A stretch of 64,000 bases of DNA from UBA1672 sp964352665 (GCA_964352665.1 CAYGSJ010000002.1:62001-126000); one strand, 5' to 3'; shown: positions 8,216-17,301, counted from the stretch's first letter. Numbers and translations are program-made. Notes: generated from the letters alone by a model not told the origin.

Positions 8216-9001
8216 ATGAGATCACTGGATATTGGCGCAACCGGAATGATGGCACAGCAACTTAATGTTGATGTCATATCCAATAACATCGCCAACATGA
8301 CAACAACGGGCTACAAAAGACAACGCGCCGCATTTCAGGATTTGATATACCAAAACCTTATAAGACCGGGCTCGACATCTTCTGACTCTGGCACAACCGT
8401 TCCGTCCGGCATACAAGTTGGCTTGGGCGTAAAAACCGGCGCCGTATACCGCATGCATGGACAGGGCACAGTTCAGATGACTGAAAACGAACTAGATCTC
8501 GCTATTCTGGGCCGTGGTTTTTTCCAAGTGAGCCTTCCCGATGGAACAACTGCATACACGCGCGACGGAACATTTCAAGTTAATGAAAACGGAGAGATCG
8601 TAACGGTTCAGGGTTATACCATTGAACCATCAATAACCATCCCTGATAACGCACTCAGCGTTGAAATTAATGGCGAAGGTGAAGTTCTTGCAAATATTCA
8701 AGGAACGATCGCTGTTCAGAATCTAGGGCAAATACAACTCGCTGATTTTGTTAACCCTTCCGGATTAGAGGCGATAGGCAATAACTTCCTGCTCGAAACT
8801 ACGGCATCCGGTACTGCTGTCACGGGTATTCCAAATCAGGAACAATTTGGCCGCCTCGAACAAGGCGCTCTCGAACAATCCAACGTGGATGTGGTTTCGG
8901 AAATTACACTACTCATTACAGCCCAGCGCGCCTATGAAATGAACTCGAATGTCATTTCAACCAGCGATGAAATGCTGAGAACACTAACGCAGCTTAGATA
9001 A
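8216..9001 (+). CDS. flgG: flagellar distal rod protein FlgG
   Basis: 261 residues, the standard FlgG length, with a strong ribosome site (AGAGGAGTGAAATC-ATG). The N-terminal motif is MRSLDIGATGMMAQQLNVDV with NNIANMTTTGYKRQRAAFQD. The middle has YTRDGTFQVNENGEIV, and the C-terminus EQSNVDVVSEITLLITAQRAYE followed by TQLR, all diagnostic. FlgG builds the distal rod that crosses the L and P rings. It is co-transcribed with flgF and flgA. Confidence 0.97.
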   Translation: MRSLDIGATGMMAQQLNVDVISNNIANMTTTGYKRQRAAFQDLIYQNLIRPGSTSSDSGTTVPSGIQVGLGVKTGAVYRMHGQGTVQMTENELDLAILGRGFFQVSLPDGTTAYTRDGTFQVNENGEIVTVQGYTIEPSITIPDNALSVEINGEGEVLANIQGTIAVQNLGQIQLADFVNPSGLEAIGNNFLLETTASGTAVTGIPNQEQFGRLEQGALEQSNVDVVSEITLLITAQRAYEMNSNVISTSDEMLRTLTQLR

Positions 9002-9041
9002 CGGATAAAACCAACTCTTTGCAAAAAGGAAAGTCAAAACC

Positions 9042-9989
9042 ATGGAACTCAAAAGCAAAAATATAAAATCTCTGATTTTCGCAGCCGCATTCTCGGCTTT
9101 GGGATTGCTTTCCTTGAATGCAAACGCAATCGGGCTAAAAGAAAACTCGATTGTCACAGATGATACAATCAAGCTTGGCGATATCTTCTATGATTTGCCA
9201 CGCGACGAAGAACGCGTTCTAGGCAACGCACCGCGCCCGGGTCAGGACATGATCCTTAACGCCAGAACACTTCTGCGTATTGCCCTCGCCCTTGATTTAG
9301 CGTGGAGACCTACCCATGACGGCGACCGCGTTACAATAAGCCGTGATGCCACAGTTATCGAATATGAACAAATAAAAGAGGCTCTGAATACTGCACTTTA
9401 TGATGAAGGTGTCTACGGCGAATACGAACTAAGCGTCCCATCACAATACCAACAAATTATCCTGCCTCACGACCAGCCTGCAAAACTGGCAATAACCAAA
9501 TTTGATGTTGATACAAGCCGAAAAATATTCGAAGCAACAATTGCGGCGCCCTCTGCAGAAAATCCCATACAAAACCTACTGGTCAAAGGGCAGATAAGTC
9601 CCGTGATCACAGTGCCCATACTGATAAACAATATTCAGGCCGGCAACATCATTAATAAGTCAGATATTTCATATATCAAAATTAAAGAACGCGATTATAC
9701 AAAAGATACAGTCATAGATGCCGACATGCTTACAGGCATGACTGCACGACGTGTGCTTATCGCTGGTCGCCCTATCAAAAAAGTAGAACTGGCAGCGCCA
9801 CAAATCGTAGAGCGCGGAGAGCTGGTAACAATGTCATTACTAGAGGGCGTTTTAAACCTTTCTACACAAGTAAAAGCACTGGAAAATGGAGCAAAAGGCG
9901 ACATCATCCGCGTTGTAAACACATCCAGCAATCAGACATTACAAGCCCGCGTGACAGGACAAAATCAAGTCACCGTAGTTAAAAACTAA
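9042..9989 (+). CDS. flgA: flagellar P-ring assembly chaperone FlgA
   Basis: 315 residues with an N-terminal signal peptide ending near LSLNANA. The C-terminal SAF-type domain is clear: GQISPVITVPILINNIQAG, DMLTGMTARRVLIAGRPIKK, MSLLEGVLNLSTQVKALENG and TGQNQVTVV at the end. FlgA is a periplasmic chaperone that helps FlgI assemble into the P-ring. The protein is longer than E. coli FlgA (219 residues) because of an N-terminal extension, which is common in alphaproteobacteria. Ribosome site AAAAGGAAAG. Confidence 0.93.
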   Translation: MELKSKNIKSLIFAAAFSALGLLSLNANAIGLKENSIVTDDTIKLGDIFYDLPRDEERVLGNAPRPGQDMILNARTLLRIALALDLAWRPTHDGDRVTISRDATVIEYEQIKEALNTALYDEGVYGEYELSVPSQYQQIILPHDQPAKLAITKFDVDTSRKIFEATIAAPSAENPIQNLLVKGQISPVITVPILINNIQAGNIINKSDISYIKIKERDYTKDTVIDADMLTGMTARRVLIAGRPIKKVELAAPQIVERGELVTMSLLEGVLNLSTQVKALENGAKGDIIRVVNTSSNQTLQARVTGQNQVTVVKN

Positions 9990-10019
9990 AATATATTTAG
10001 GAAACCACAAGAGGTTCAA

Positions 10020-10778
10020 ATGCGTATTATAAAAACAGATTTAAAGGTTTTGTCACTATCCCTTCTAGCCTGCACGATTCTCGGCGGATGTTCGACAGCG
10101 GACAGAATATCAAAAATCGGCGAAGCACCGGAAATGGCAAAAATATCAAATCCTATGACAGATCCGGCATATCAACCGGTCAGCCTGCCAATGCCTGCTC
10201 CGGAAAACATTGCTCCCCAAAAAAATTCTCTTTGGCAAAGCACGCGTGTTACCTTCTTTGAGGATCAACGCGCAAACAACGTTGGCGATATTATAACTGT
10301 TACGATCGATATAAAAGATGAGGCCACTTTAGAAAACGACTCTGAACGCAGCCGGGCCAGCGCCGAAGATGCCGGACTGGATAGCTTCCTTGGCTATGAA
10401 CAGGCACTCGATCGCGTTCTCCCCCAGGCCATTGATAATACAAATCTCACGGGCTTTGATTCAAACTCTTCACATGCAGGATCAGGGAAAATCGAAAGAA
10501 CAGACGAAGTAAAACTTCGTATGGCTGCACTCATTACACAACTTCTACCTAATGGAAACATGGTCATTCACGGCAAACAGGAAATTCTGGTGAATTTTGA
10601 AAAACGTATGCTGCAAGTAGATGGTGTCATCAGGCCAGAAGACATCTCGGTAGATAATACTATTTCTTATGACCAGATTGCAGAAGCACGTATTATCTAT
10701 GGCGGTGAAGGTCAAATTACGGATATGCAGCAACCAAGATACGGACAGCAACTTTACGATATCCTGTTCCCGTTCTGA
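10020..10778 (+). CDS. flgH: flagellar L-ring lipoprotein FlgH
   Basis: 252 residues. A lipobox (ILGGC, Cys at about residue 23) marks an outer-membrane lipoprotein. Family motifs follow: SLWQSTRVTFFEDQRANNVG, GDIITVTIDIKDEATL, LMAALITQLLPNGNMVIHGK (approximately) and VDGVIRPEDISVDNTISYD. FlgH forms the L-ring bushing around the rod. It ends the flgF-G-A-H run and converges with the small gene at 10,823. Confidence 0.96.
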   Translation: MRIIKTDLKVLSLSLLACTILGGCSTADRISKIGEAPEMAKISNPMTDPAYQPVSLPMPAPENIAPQKNSLWQSTRVTFFEDQRANNVGDIITVTIDIKDEATLENDSERSRASAEDAGLDSFLGYEQALDRVLPQAIDNTNLTGFDSNSSHAGSGKIERTDEVKLRMAALITQLLPNGNMVIHGKQEILVNFEKRMLQVDGVIRPEDISVDNTISYDQIAEARIIYGGEGQITDMQQPRYGQQLYDILFPF

Positions 10779-10822
10779 TAGCGTTTCCCAATAGGGTAAA
10801 CATATAGTGTTCTTTAAGAAAA

Positions 10823-11050
10823 TTAGCCGGCATCCAGCGTTAAAGACCGAATTTCTTCGGCTGTAGTACCTTCAGTACTTGTATCCTCAAATTCACCACA
10901 AGCAACACCCGCACGGATATGATCAGCTGTGGTACCTTCCGCAGAATCACTCGGGACCTCCGAAGATACAGCGTCAAAATCAACAGTATATTTATCTCGA
11001 CCCATAATAACCTCTGGCTTAATCCCTTTGGGTTTTTTCCAAACGCTCAT
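10823..11050 (-). CDS. small acidic orphan protein overlapping dksA
   Basis: 75 residues, ATG 11050, so it starts inside the last 32 bp of dksA in another frame and is probably coupled to it. It carries two copies of a short motif, AEGTTADHIR and TEGTTAEEIR, near residues 37 and 59. No signal peptide or membrane helix. I do not recognise a family. The upstream AAGAGCGC is only a fair ribosome site. The internal repeat and absence of competing genes support it being real, but it could be a chance frame. Confidence 0.5.
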   Translation of the reverse strand: MSVWKKPKGIKPEVIMGRDKYTVDFDAVSSEVPSDSAEGTTADHIRAGVACGEFEDTSTEGTTAEEIRSLTLDAG

Positions 11051-11450
11051 GGCGCTCTTGCGCTTCCAGGCTTAGTGCCGCAATGGGCCTTGCTTTCAAA
11101 CGCGCAATACTAATTGGTTCACCTGTTTCTTCACAAAAACCGTATTCATCTTCATCGATTTTGCGCAATGTTGAATTAATTTTCGCAATGAGCTTACGCT
11201 CACGATCACGCGTACGCAACTCCAATGCATGGTCTGTCTCTGCTGAGGCGCGGTCGGCAAGATCAGGCTTCTGAAGCTCTGTTCCTTGCAAAGTATCATG
11301 GATTGTATGCTCTGATTCTTTCAGAAGCTCTTCACGCCAATCAATAAGCTTTTGACGGAAATACTCTTTCATCATGGGATTCATAAAATCTCCCTTATCC
11401 ACTTCCGGATCATAATCAGGCTCAAGAGTAATACTTTTAGGTGCCGGCAT
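11019..11450 (-). CDS. dksA: DksA/TraR-type transcription factor
   Basis: 143 residues. A coiled coil (about residues 28-95) holds the family's DRASAETDHALELRTRDRER, including the acidic tip. The C-terminal zinc-finger region (DEYGFCEETGEPISIARLKA) keeps only one of the four Cys seen in E. coli DksA, a pattern known in alphaproteobacterial DksA. DksA binds the RNA polymerase secondary channel and acts with ppGpp. It sits beside fliX and flgI, as in other alphaproteobacteria. Confidence 0.93.
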   Translation of the reverse strand: MPAPKSITLEPDYDPEVDKGDFMNPMMKEYFRQKLIDWREELLKESEHTIHDTLQGTELQKPDLADRASAETDHALELRTRDRERKLIAKINSTLRKIDEDEYGFCEETGEPISIARLKARPIAALSLEAQERHERLEKTQRD

Positions 11451-11596
11451 ATTTTTGTCCTTTTCACACTCAACTAAGGTCTAAACAACACACTTTCTTA
11501 TAAAGATGGGAGAATATACGGATGTTAGAAGATAAAAACAAGATTTTTTGTTTGTTTTTGAAATGATATACGCAATTTTCTTGGCTTTTCTGCGCT
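11451..11596. other. dksA promoter region / fliX downstream region
   Basis: 146 bp holding the upstream region of dksA. It is AT-rich; I see no clear terminator for fliX, so fliX may read into dksA. Confidence 0.4.
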
Positions 11597-12043
11597 CTAC
11601 GAGGATTTTACTGTATCCAGAGATACGCGCATTTTCGCAATTTCCACCTGCGCCCGCAGGTCAATTTCATCCATAATAGCACTGAGTCTGGGGTCATCGA
11701 TTTTATCTCTATGCGACGCAACAACATCGGCAACATCAACCATATGTCCAACCGTAAGATCATCACTAAGCATGCGCAGACGTATCTGGTCCAGCTTCTC
11801 CAAAATTGCTCCGGCCCTCATTTTTGCCTGTTTTTTTGCTTCACGCTGCGTCGGATCTTCAACCTCCTGCGCTGCCAAAAGCGCATCTAACTGGGCTATA
11901 TTTTGTGTCGCGGAAACGCCTGCTGCGCTACTGTTACCGCTCTTGACGTATTGAGAAAAATCAACATCGGAACTTCCCTTTTGTGCAGCACCCTTCTTTG
12001 TACCGGATGCAGAATTAGGCCCCTTGGTTCCACCAACTTTCAT
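11597..12043 (-). CDS. fliX: flagellar assembly regulator FliX
   Basis: 148 residues, matching FliX in length and layout. A polar Gly/Ser/Lys-rich N-terminus (MKVGGTKGPNSA) is followed by SATQNIAQLDALLAAQEVED, then a helical C-terminal half with RAGAILEKLDQIRLRMLSDD and AIMDEIDLRAQVEIAKMRV. In Caulobacter FliX binds FlbD and couples sigma-54-dependent transcription to completion of the early basal body. A FlbD homologue is present at 28,681. It is divergent from flgI. Confidence 0.9.
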   Translation of the reverse strand: MKVGGTKGPNSASGTKKGAAQKGSSDVDFSQYVKSGNSSAAGVSATQNIAQLDALLAAQEVEDPTQREAKKQAKMRAGAILEKLDQIRLRMLSDDLTVGHMVDVADVVASHRDKIDDPRLSAIMDEIDLRAQVEIAKMRVSLDTVKSS

Positions 12044-12238
12044 GATTCAAATCCCTTCCTCGCAAAGCGAATCTTATGGACATAATACTAAGCCCTACAC
12101 GTATAAACAATCAAGTCGGTAAGAATTGCCTATTGCCCCGTATCAAACCGACCAAAATGTTCCTGTACTTTACAAAAAACACAAAACACAAAAGATAAAA
12201 AACATAATTATCCCTTGAAAAACAACGTCTTTTATAAC

Positions 12239-12254
12239 TGGCACAGCATTCGCA
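12239..12254 (+). promoter_or_regulatory. sigma-54 promoter upstream of flgI
   Basis: TGGCACAGCATTCGCA matches TGGCACG-N4-TTGCW at 10 of 12 specified bases with correct -24/-12 spacing. It lies about 88 bp before the flgI ATG. The rest of the fliX-flgI divergent region (12,044-12,341) shows no other clear site. Confidence 0.8.
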
Positions 12255-12341
12255 AAGAAGAAAACAAGATTTCAAAGCGAGATCCTCCATAAGCGTAAAA
12301 GTAGAGAAGTAGAAGTAAAACGAGAGAGTTAAAAAGCAAAG

Positions 12342-13517
12342 ATGTTACGTTTTGAACATAGCAATAAAACGAACACTTCGGTGTATAACCGGTCGTCATT
12401 CCTGAAGAACTTAGGATTAATAATGGCGATCGGTGCATCACTGCTTGTACCGCTCAACACCTCCTACGCAAAAACTTCACGGATAAAAGACATTGTTGCC
12501 ATCGAAGGCGTGCGGGAAAACCAACTGGTTGGTTATGGCCTGATCGTTGGTTTAAATGGAACCGGAGACGGCCTTAATAACTCGCCTTTTACAAGACAAA
12601 GTTTAATTGCGATGTTAGAGCGCCTCGGCGTTAACATCCGCGGTGAAAACCTTAACACAGGTAACGTCGCAGCCGTTATGGTCACAGCAACACTTCCGCC
12701 TTTCAAAAATCAGGGCTCGAAAATTGATGTCAATATTTCGGCACTTGGAGACGCCAGTTCATTACAAGGCGGAACATTATTGGTCACACCATTACTTGCG
12801 GCCGATGGTGAAGTTTATGCCGTTGCTCAAGGTGCGGTAAATATTGCCGGGTTTTCTGTCGAAGGTGACGCTGCATCCATAACACAAAACATCCCGACCG
12901 CAGGTCGCATACCAGGCGGCGCAATTGTAGAACGTGAAATCAATTTCCGCCTTGAAGATTTACAACAAGTAAGGCTTGCCCTTAGAAACCCTGACTTTAC
13001 AACATCCAGACGTATAGCGCAGGCAATCAATGGCTTCACCAACGCTAGCCTTGCAAAAGCAGAGAATTCAGCAAGCGTAGTCTTGCGTCGTCCAACCAAT
13101 TATGACGGCACTATTGTTGACCTTATAACAGATATAGAGCAACTCCCTATCCAGCCTGACCAGATTGCAAAAGTTGTAATAAGCGAGCGCACAGGCGTTG
13201 TCGTGATGGGTGCCGAAGTTCGCGTCAGCAGCGTTGCTATCGCGCAAGGCAACCTCACGCTTAAAATCACAGAGACACCTCAAGTATCACAGGCCAACCC
13301 ATTTGCAGATCAAGGTGAAACTGTTGTGGTTCCTCGCACAGATGTCTCCGCAAATGTTGGTGATGATGTGAAGCTAGCCGTTCTTGATACCGGTGTCACC
13401 CTGCAAGAACTTGTTACAGGCCTTAATCAGCTTGGCATTACGCCACGCGACATTATTACAATTCTGCATGCCATAAAAGCAGCAGGCGCCCTTCAGGCAG
13501 AAATAGAGGTGCTATAA
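12342..13517 (+). CDS. flgI: flagellar P-ring protein FlgI
   Basis: 391 residues. A signal peptide (hydrophobic GLIMAIGASLLVPL, cleavage near TSYA) is followed by SRIKDIVAIEGVRENQLVGY and GLIVGLNGTGD, the most conserved part of FlgI. The C-terminus has GVTLQELVTGLNQLGITPRD and ILHAIKAAGALQAEIEVL. FlgI forms the periplasmic P-ring. Its stop shares a base with the flgJ start (TAATG). It follows a sigma-54 promoter and starts the flgI-flgJ-chaperone-fliK-flgD-flgE run. Confidence 0.97.
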   Translation: MLRFEHSNKTNTSVYNRSSFLKNLGLIMAIGASLLVPLNTSYAKTSRIKDIVAIEGVRENQLVGYGLIVGLNGTGDGLNNSPFTRQSLIAMLERLGVNIRGENLNTGNVAAVMVTATLPPFKNQGSKIDVNISALGDASSLQGGTLLVTPLLAADGEVYAVAQGAVNIAGFSVEGDAASITQNIPTAGRIPGGAIVEREINFRLEDLQQVRLALRNPDFTTSRRIAQAINGFTNASLAKAENSASVVLRRPTNYDGTIVDLITDIEQLPIQPDQIAKVVISERTGVVVMGAEVRVSSVAIAQGNLTLKITETPQVSQANPFADQGETVVVPRTDVSANVGDDVKLAVLDTGVTLQELVTGLNQLGITPRDIITILHAIKAAGALQAEIEVL

Positions 13518-13903
13518 TGGAAAACATGCTCAGCGCCGAAACAAATCTGGCCCTCCTTCAGGCATCTCAAGTAAAGGACCCTGTGGCCGCCAGAAATAAA
13601 GAACGCCTCGATGAAAGCGCACGTGAATTCGAGGCTGTATTCATCTCGGAAATGATGAAGCCAATGTTTGATGGCCTGGAGACAGACAATATTTTCGGTG
13701 GAGGAAAAGCAGAAGAAATCTTCCGCGGCATGATGATTCAAGAATATGGCAAGAATATTGCATCCCAAGATGCAATAGGCATTCAAACACAGGTGAAGAA
13801 TAAATTGATAGAACTTCAGGCAGAAAGAACAACTAGAGAGCTCGATGCCTGGGAGATCGCAAAGAAAGAAAACATTGTTGATATAGAGTTCACAGAAAGA
13901 TAG
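13517..13903 (+). CDS. flgJ: rod-binding protein, FlgJ N-terminal (CheL-like) domain only
   Basis: 128 residues. It has the rod-binding domain motif AREFEAVFISEMMKPMFDGL and FGGGKAEEIFRGMMIQEYGK. No muramidase domain follows, as is normal in alphaproteobacteria, so rod penetration of peptidoglycan must depend on a separate enzyme. It overlaps flgI by one base. Confidence 0.9.
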   Translation: MENMLSAETNLALLQASQVKDPVAARNKERLDESAREFEAVFISEMMKPMFDGLETDNIFGGGKAEEIFRGMMIQEYGKNIASQDAIGIQTQVKNKLIELQAERTTRELDAWEIAKKENIVDIEFTER

Positions 13904-13914
13904 AGGCAAAGAAT

Positions 13915-14361
13915 ATGAATGCAACTGCAAAAAAACCAAACACCAACGTCTTAAAATCCGACGTTAATCATGCGCTGAATGAGCTCGTAAGACTCAGCAA
14001 AAAGCTTGTCGACTTTGCTGATCGCGAAACACAAAGCCTCATCACAGGCGATCACCTTGGGTTTGCATTCGCTCAACACGATAAAGAAGACATTGCCTCC
14101 CGCTATGCAAAAGCCTCCGAAGAATTTAGAGAACGTCTGGATGAATTTCGTGGCGCCGACAAAAGTGTCTTGATGCAACTGGACCGTCTGCAAAATGAAT
14201 TAAAAGAAAAAACGCAGAACAACAGAGTCCTTATAGAACAAATTAAAATCCAGGCTTTGGCAAACACACAATCTACGTTGTTTACCGCTCAGGAACTTGG
14301 ACAGCGCGTTCGCTTTCCTGAAAAAAACCATGAACAAAACGAAACAGAGAGGGCATCCTAA
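13915..14361 (+). CDS. FlgN-like flagellar export chaperone, copy 1
   Basis: 148 residues, almost wholly helical and charged, with no signal peptide. DVNHALNELVRLSKKLVDFA and DRETQSLITGDHLGFAFAQH resemble the N-terminal helix of FlgN-type chaperones. The next gene has the same layout, so the two look like tandem paralogues. Position between flgJ and fliK supports a role in chaperoning hook-junction proteins or regulating export; this is inferred. Its stop overlaps the next start by one base (TAATG). Confidence 0.7.
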   Translation: MNATAKKPNTNVLKSDVNHALNELVRLSKKLVDFADRETQSLITGDHLGFAFAQHDKEDIASRYAKASEEFRERLDEFRGADKSVLMQLDRLQNELKEKTQNNRVLIEQIKIQALANTQSTLFTAQELGQRVRFPEKNHEQNETERAS

Positions 14362-14876
14362 TGAGTGACACCCAGAAAACAAAACCGGACACGAAGTCGA
14401 AACAAAAAGAACCAAGTCCAGAAAAAGTGCTGTCAAAAGATACAAACACTGCACTGCGTGAGGTCGCCCTGATCGTCCAGAAGATGCAGGGCGTTTTTGA
14501 GGAAGAAACAGAAGCACTGAAAAATACGGACAGTGACAAATTCACGCAACTACAGAAGAAAAAGCTAGTCGTTGGCCGTGAGTATCAAAATATTATGAGC
14601 CAGATGCTTGCGCGCAAAAACGAAATTGAAAAAGCTGCCCCTTCCTTAAAAGAAAAACTGAAGCAAATGCAGGAAGAGTTTTCTGAAGCTTCGGAAAAAA
14701 ATATGGAAGCTATAAAGCGCATGGAAAAAGCGACTGAACGGTTAGGAAACACAATCCGTAATGCCGCCATTCGCGCCGCGCAAAAAGACCGCGGATACAG
14801 CTACGGCGAAACAGGCACAATACCAAGCTCGGCTAAGAAAAAGGCTGTGTCGTCGGGCTTAAGCGAAACCGTTTAA
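14361..14876 (+). CDS. FlgN-like flagellar export chaperone, copy 2
   Basis: 171 residues, helical, Lys/Glu-rich. SKDTNTALREVALIVQKMQG, EEETEALKNTDSDKFTQLQK and VGREYQ align with the corresponding part of copy 1 (13,915). After the shared region it has a longer coiled coil (about residues 90-135) and a Ser/Lys tail. It overlaps copy 1 by one base. Function unproven; a coiled-coil export chaperone is the most likely reading. Confidence 0.65.
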   Translation: MSDTQKTKPDTKSKQKEPSPEKVLSKDTNTALREVALIVQKMQGVFEEETEALKNTDSDKFTQLQKKKLVVGREYQNIMSQMLARKNEIEKAAPSLKEKLKQMQEEFSEASEKNMEAIKRMEKATERLGNTIRNAAIRAAQKDRGYSYGETGTIPSSAKKKAVSSGLSETV

Positions 14877-14898
14877 TTGAATACTTGAGGTAAAAATA

Positions 14899-16566
14899 AT
14901 GACGTTGAACTTTTTTACAACAGAGCAAGGATATCAAAAATCCCTTATTGCCCCCTCTTCTCAAACACAGGAGAAAAGGAATTATACAACGTCGCCTACA
15001 ACTGACTCTTTTAAAACCGAACGCACCACAGAGCAATCTGAACCAACACGCCGTGATGACAGCGATTTTAAAGATATTATGCGTTCCCTCAAAAAACGTA
15101 TCCAGACACATCGTATCCAGACACATCGCATCAGCGAGGCGCGTATAGATGCCGCAACGCAAGACACACGTCCGATAACAGAAGCAGACCTTCGCGTTTT
15201 TCATACCGAGCAACAGGATGTAGTGGCCTCTACTCTCAATGATATAGAGCCCGGCATCGTTTTGCAGGACCTTAAATCCGAGAACACACAAATTGATTTC
15301 GCAAATATTGCCGCCCTCAAGGCAGAAATAACGCGCCTGCTTTCAGAACAAGATCAAGCCCCCAAGACAGAAACGAAAACAGAAGCTACAAATATATTGT
15401 TTGCCCCTGAATCTGAGGCGGCCACTAACTCTGAAAAAGTAGAAAACATCCTGTCCTTACTTTCGTATTTCTTTTTCGAAGATAAAGAAACCGAGGAAAC
15501 AACCACAGACAATGCTTTCCTATCTGTTCTGGAGAAAATTCAGGATATCGAAAATGCAGAAGAGTTCATTTCAATAACCAGCGGCTTAACCCCCGAACAA
15601 CTTACAACTCTGCAAGATAAAATTGTAAAGTATATGAATGATACATTGGAACAACATGATCGTGATGCCCTAGAGGCACTTGCGGCGCAATGGGTTGCCC
15701 TTGTTCCTCCACAAACGTCTCCTCAGCCCGAGCGTGTCACAAAACAAAAAGTTGAGCTTTCTGTTACTGACGCTCCTGCTAGCACAAATGAAAAACCAGC
15801 CGCTGCCCCAACGCTTCAGGATGATCATTTTTCAAAGACACGCTATGATGCGCGTTATGACGCCCGCTATGAAAACACAGCGCGTGACACGACACAGCCA
15901 AGAGAGCAAACAGATCTAAAAGCATCTGATAGCACAGCCAAAAACACACCCATTCAAAATGACAAGAGCTTGATGCAGGCATCCGGTGAACAATTCTTGA
16001 AAATGGCAGGTTTGTCGCAAGGTGGAGGCTCGACAGATACACTTGGATCACAAACAATAACAATCGCGACATCACAAATTACAAACGCTCCAGCACAAAA
16101 TGCACTGACAAATGTTATTACACATGCACAAAGCGCAACCCACGCCCATCCGGCCACACAAATGGTGTCGATAACGATTCAGAAAGCCGTGAAAGCGGGA
16201 GAAGACACAAATATAAAATTGCGCCTCGACCCTCCTGATCTAGGGCGTGTCGAAGTTAAAATGAGCATCGATAAAGACAACAAAACACGGCTCGTCTTAA
16301 CTGCAGAAAAGCCGGAAACATATACGTTATTAAAACAAGATGCAGATGTTCTGCAACGCGCCCTTAGTGATTCAGGGTTGTCTTCAGATGGAGAACTTAG
16401 CTTTGAGCTTGCCAGCGATGACCACGAGTTCAATCAGGGACGCCAGAACAACTCCAACTCGAAATCAGATGCCGCAGGCATCGAAGATGAGACAATTATA
16501 GAAAGCCGCATGGATTGGAGCATCGACCCCGAAACAGGTCGGATGCGCTATGACGTGCTGGTTTAA
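14899..16566 (+). CDS. fliK: flagellar hook-length control protein FliK
   Basis: 555 residues. The first ~420 are polar, Thr/Gln/Glu-rich and poorly conserved, as is usual for the ruler part of FliK. The C-terminal domain is recognisable: NIKLRLDPPDLGRVEVKMSI, TRLVLTAEKPETYTLLKQDA and LQRALSDSGL. It measures the hook and switches export specificity through FlhB (not in window). Oddities are a perfect 15-bp tandem duplication at 15,097-15,126 (RIQTHRIQTH) and a YDARYDARYE repeat near 15,845. It precedes flgD and flgE. Confidence 0.9.
   Translation: MTLNFFTTEQGYQKSLIAPSSQTQEKRNYTTSPTTDSFKTERTTEQSEPTRRDDSDFKDIMRSLKKRIQTHRIQTHRISEARIDAATQDTRPITEADLRVFHTEQQDVVASTLNDIEPGIVLQDLKSENTQIDFANIAALKAEITRLLSEQDQAPKTETKTEATNILFAPESEAATNSEKVENILSLLSYFFFEDKETEETTTDNAFLSVLEKIQDIENAEEFISITSGLTPEQLTTLQDKIVKYMNDTLEQHDRDALEALAAQWVALVPPQTSPQPERVTKQKVELSVTDAPASTNEKPAAAPTLQDDHFSKTRYDARYDARYENTARDTTQPREQTDLKASDSTAKNTPIQNDKSLMQASGEQFLKMAGLSQGGGSTDTLGSQTITIATSQITNAPAQNALTNVITHAQSATHAHPATQMVSITIQKAVKAGEDTNIKLRLDPPDLGRVEVKMSIDKDNKTRLVLTAEKPETYTLLKQDADVLQRALSDSGLSSDGELSFELASDDHEFNQGRQNNSNSKSDAAGIEDETIIESRMDWSIDPETGRMRYDVLV
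15097..15126. repeat. perfect 15-bp tandem duplication inside fliK
   Basis: CGTATCCAGACACAT is present twice in a row (15,097-15,111 and 15,112-15,126), in frame, giving RIQTH twice. Confidence 0.9.
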
Positions 16567-16584
16567 AGGTAAAGGAAGAGAACC

Positions 16585-17301
16585 ATGACCGCTGATGTAA
16601 CAATTAACAATGCTCTGGATTTTGCCCAGCAAACATCAAACTCCTCTGCACAGCTCGCAGAAGATTTTAATGAATTTCTGATCCTGCTGACAACACAACT
16701 TCAAAATCAGGACCCTCTTGATCCTGCGGACTCAACGGAATTCACAAACCAGTTGGTAAACTTTGCCGGCGTTGAACAACAAATTAATGCAAACCAAAAA
16801 CTCGACAGCTTGGTGTCCCTTTCTCTGGGATCCGCCTTCTCTTCAGCATTAAATTATGTGGGCAAAGATATAAGTTATCTTAGTTCTGAAGCATATTTTG
16901 ACGGTTCAACTCCCGTCAACATTGACTACGCCATTAGCGGTGATGCAGTCGATACAACGATTAATATTTTTGATGAAGAAGGCACACTGGTCTTCTCTGA
17001 ATCCGTTCCAAGCGGTACAGACATCAAAGAATTTGTATGGGACGGCACAGACAAAAACGGCCAACCTGTAGCAGAGGGCACCTACCAAATCAGAGTTGAT
17101 GCCCTTGATGGACAAAACAACCCCCTGCAAACGACAACCGTCGTTCAAGGACATGTCTCAGGCGTTGAAACACAAAACGGCACAACTTTCCTTTTAGTAG
17201 GTAAACGTGCCGTTTCAATCGGAAACATTATTAATGTGCTGGAACCAAAAACAAGCCAAACGATCGGCACAACTGACGAAAACACAGAAGGGGCAGCATA
17301 A
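16585..17301 (+). CDS. flgD: flagellar hook capping protein FlgD
   Basis: 238 residues. The N-terminal motif is FLILLTTQLQNQDPLDPADS followed by TEFTNQLVNFAGVEQQINAN, which is diagnostic. The Ig-like/tudor part has SGDAVDTTINIFDEEGTLVF, EFVWDGTDKNGQPVAEGTY and IRVDALDG. FlgD caps the growing hook so FlgE can assemble, and is lost when hook length is reached. It lies 59 bp before flgE. Confidence 0.95.
   Translation: MTADVTINNALDFAQQTSNSSAQLAEDFNEFLILLTTQLQNQDPLDPADSTEFTNQLVNFAGVEQQINANQKLDSLVSLSLGSAFSSALNYVGKDISYLSSEAYFDGSTPVNIDYAISGDAVDTTINIFDEEGTLVFSESVPSGTDIKEFVWDGTDKNGQPVAEGTYQIRVDALDGQNNPLQTTTVVQGHVSGVETQNGTTFLLVGKRAVSIGNIINVLEPKTSQTIGTTDENTEGAA

Noticed and set aside
15779..16075. minus-strand frame in fliK
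   Set aside because: Antisense to the low-complexity part of fliK, no ribosome site, no recognisable domain.
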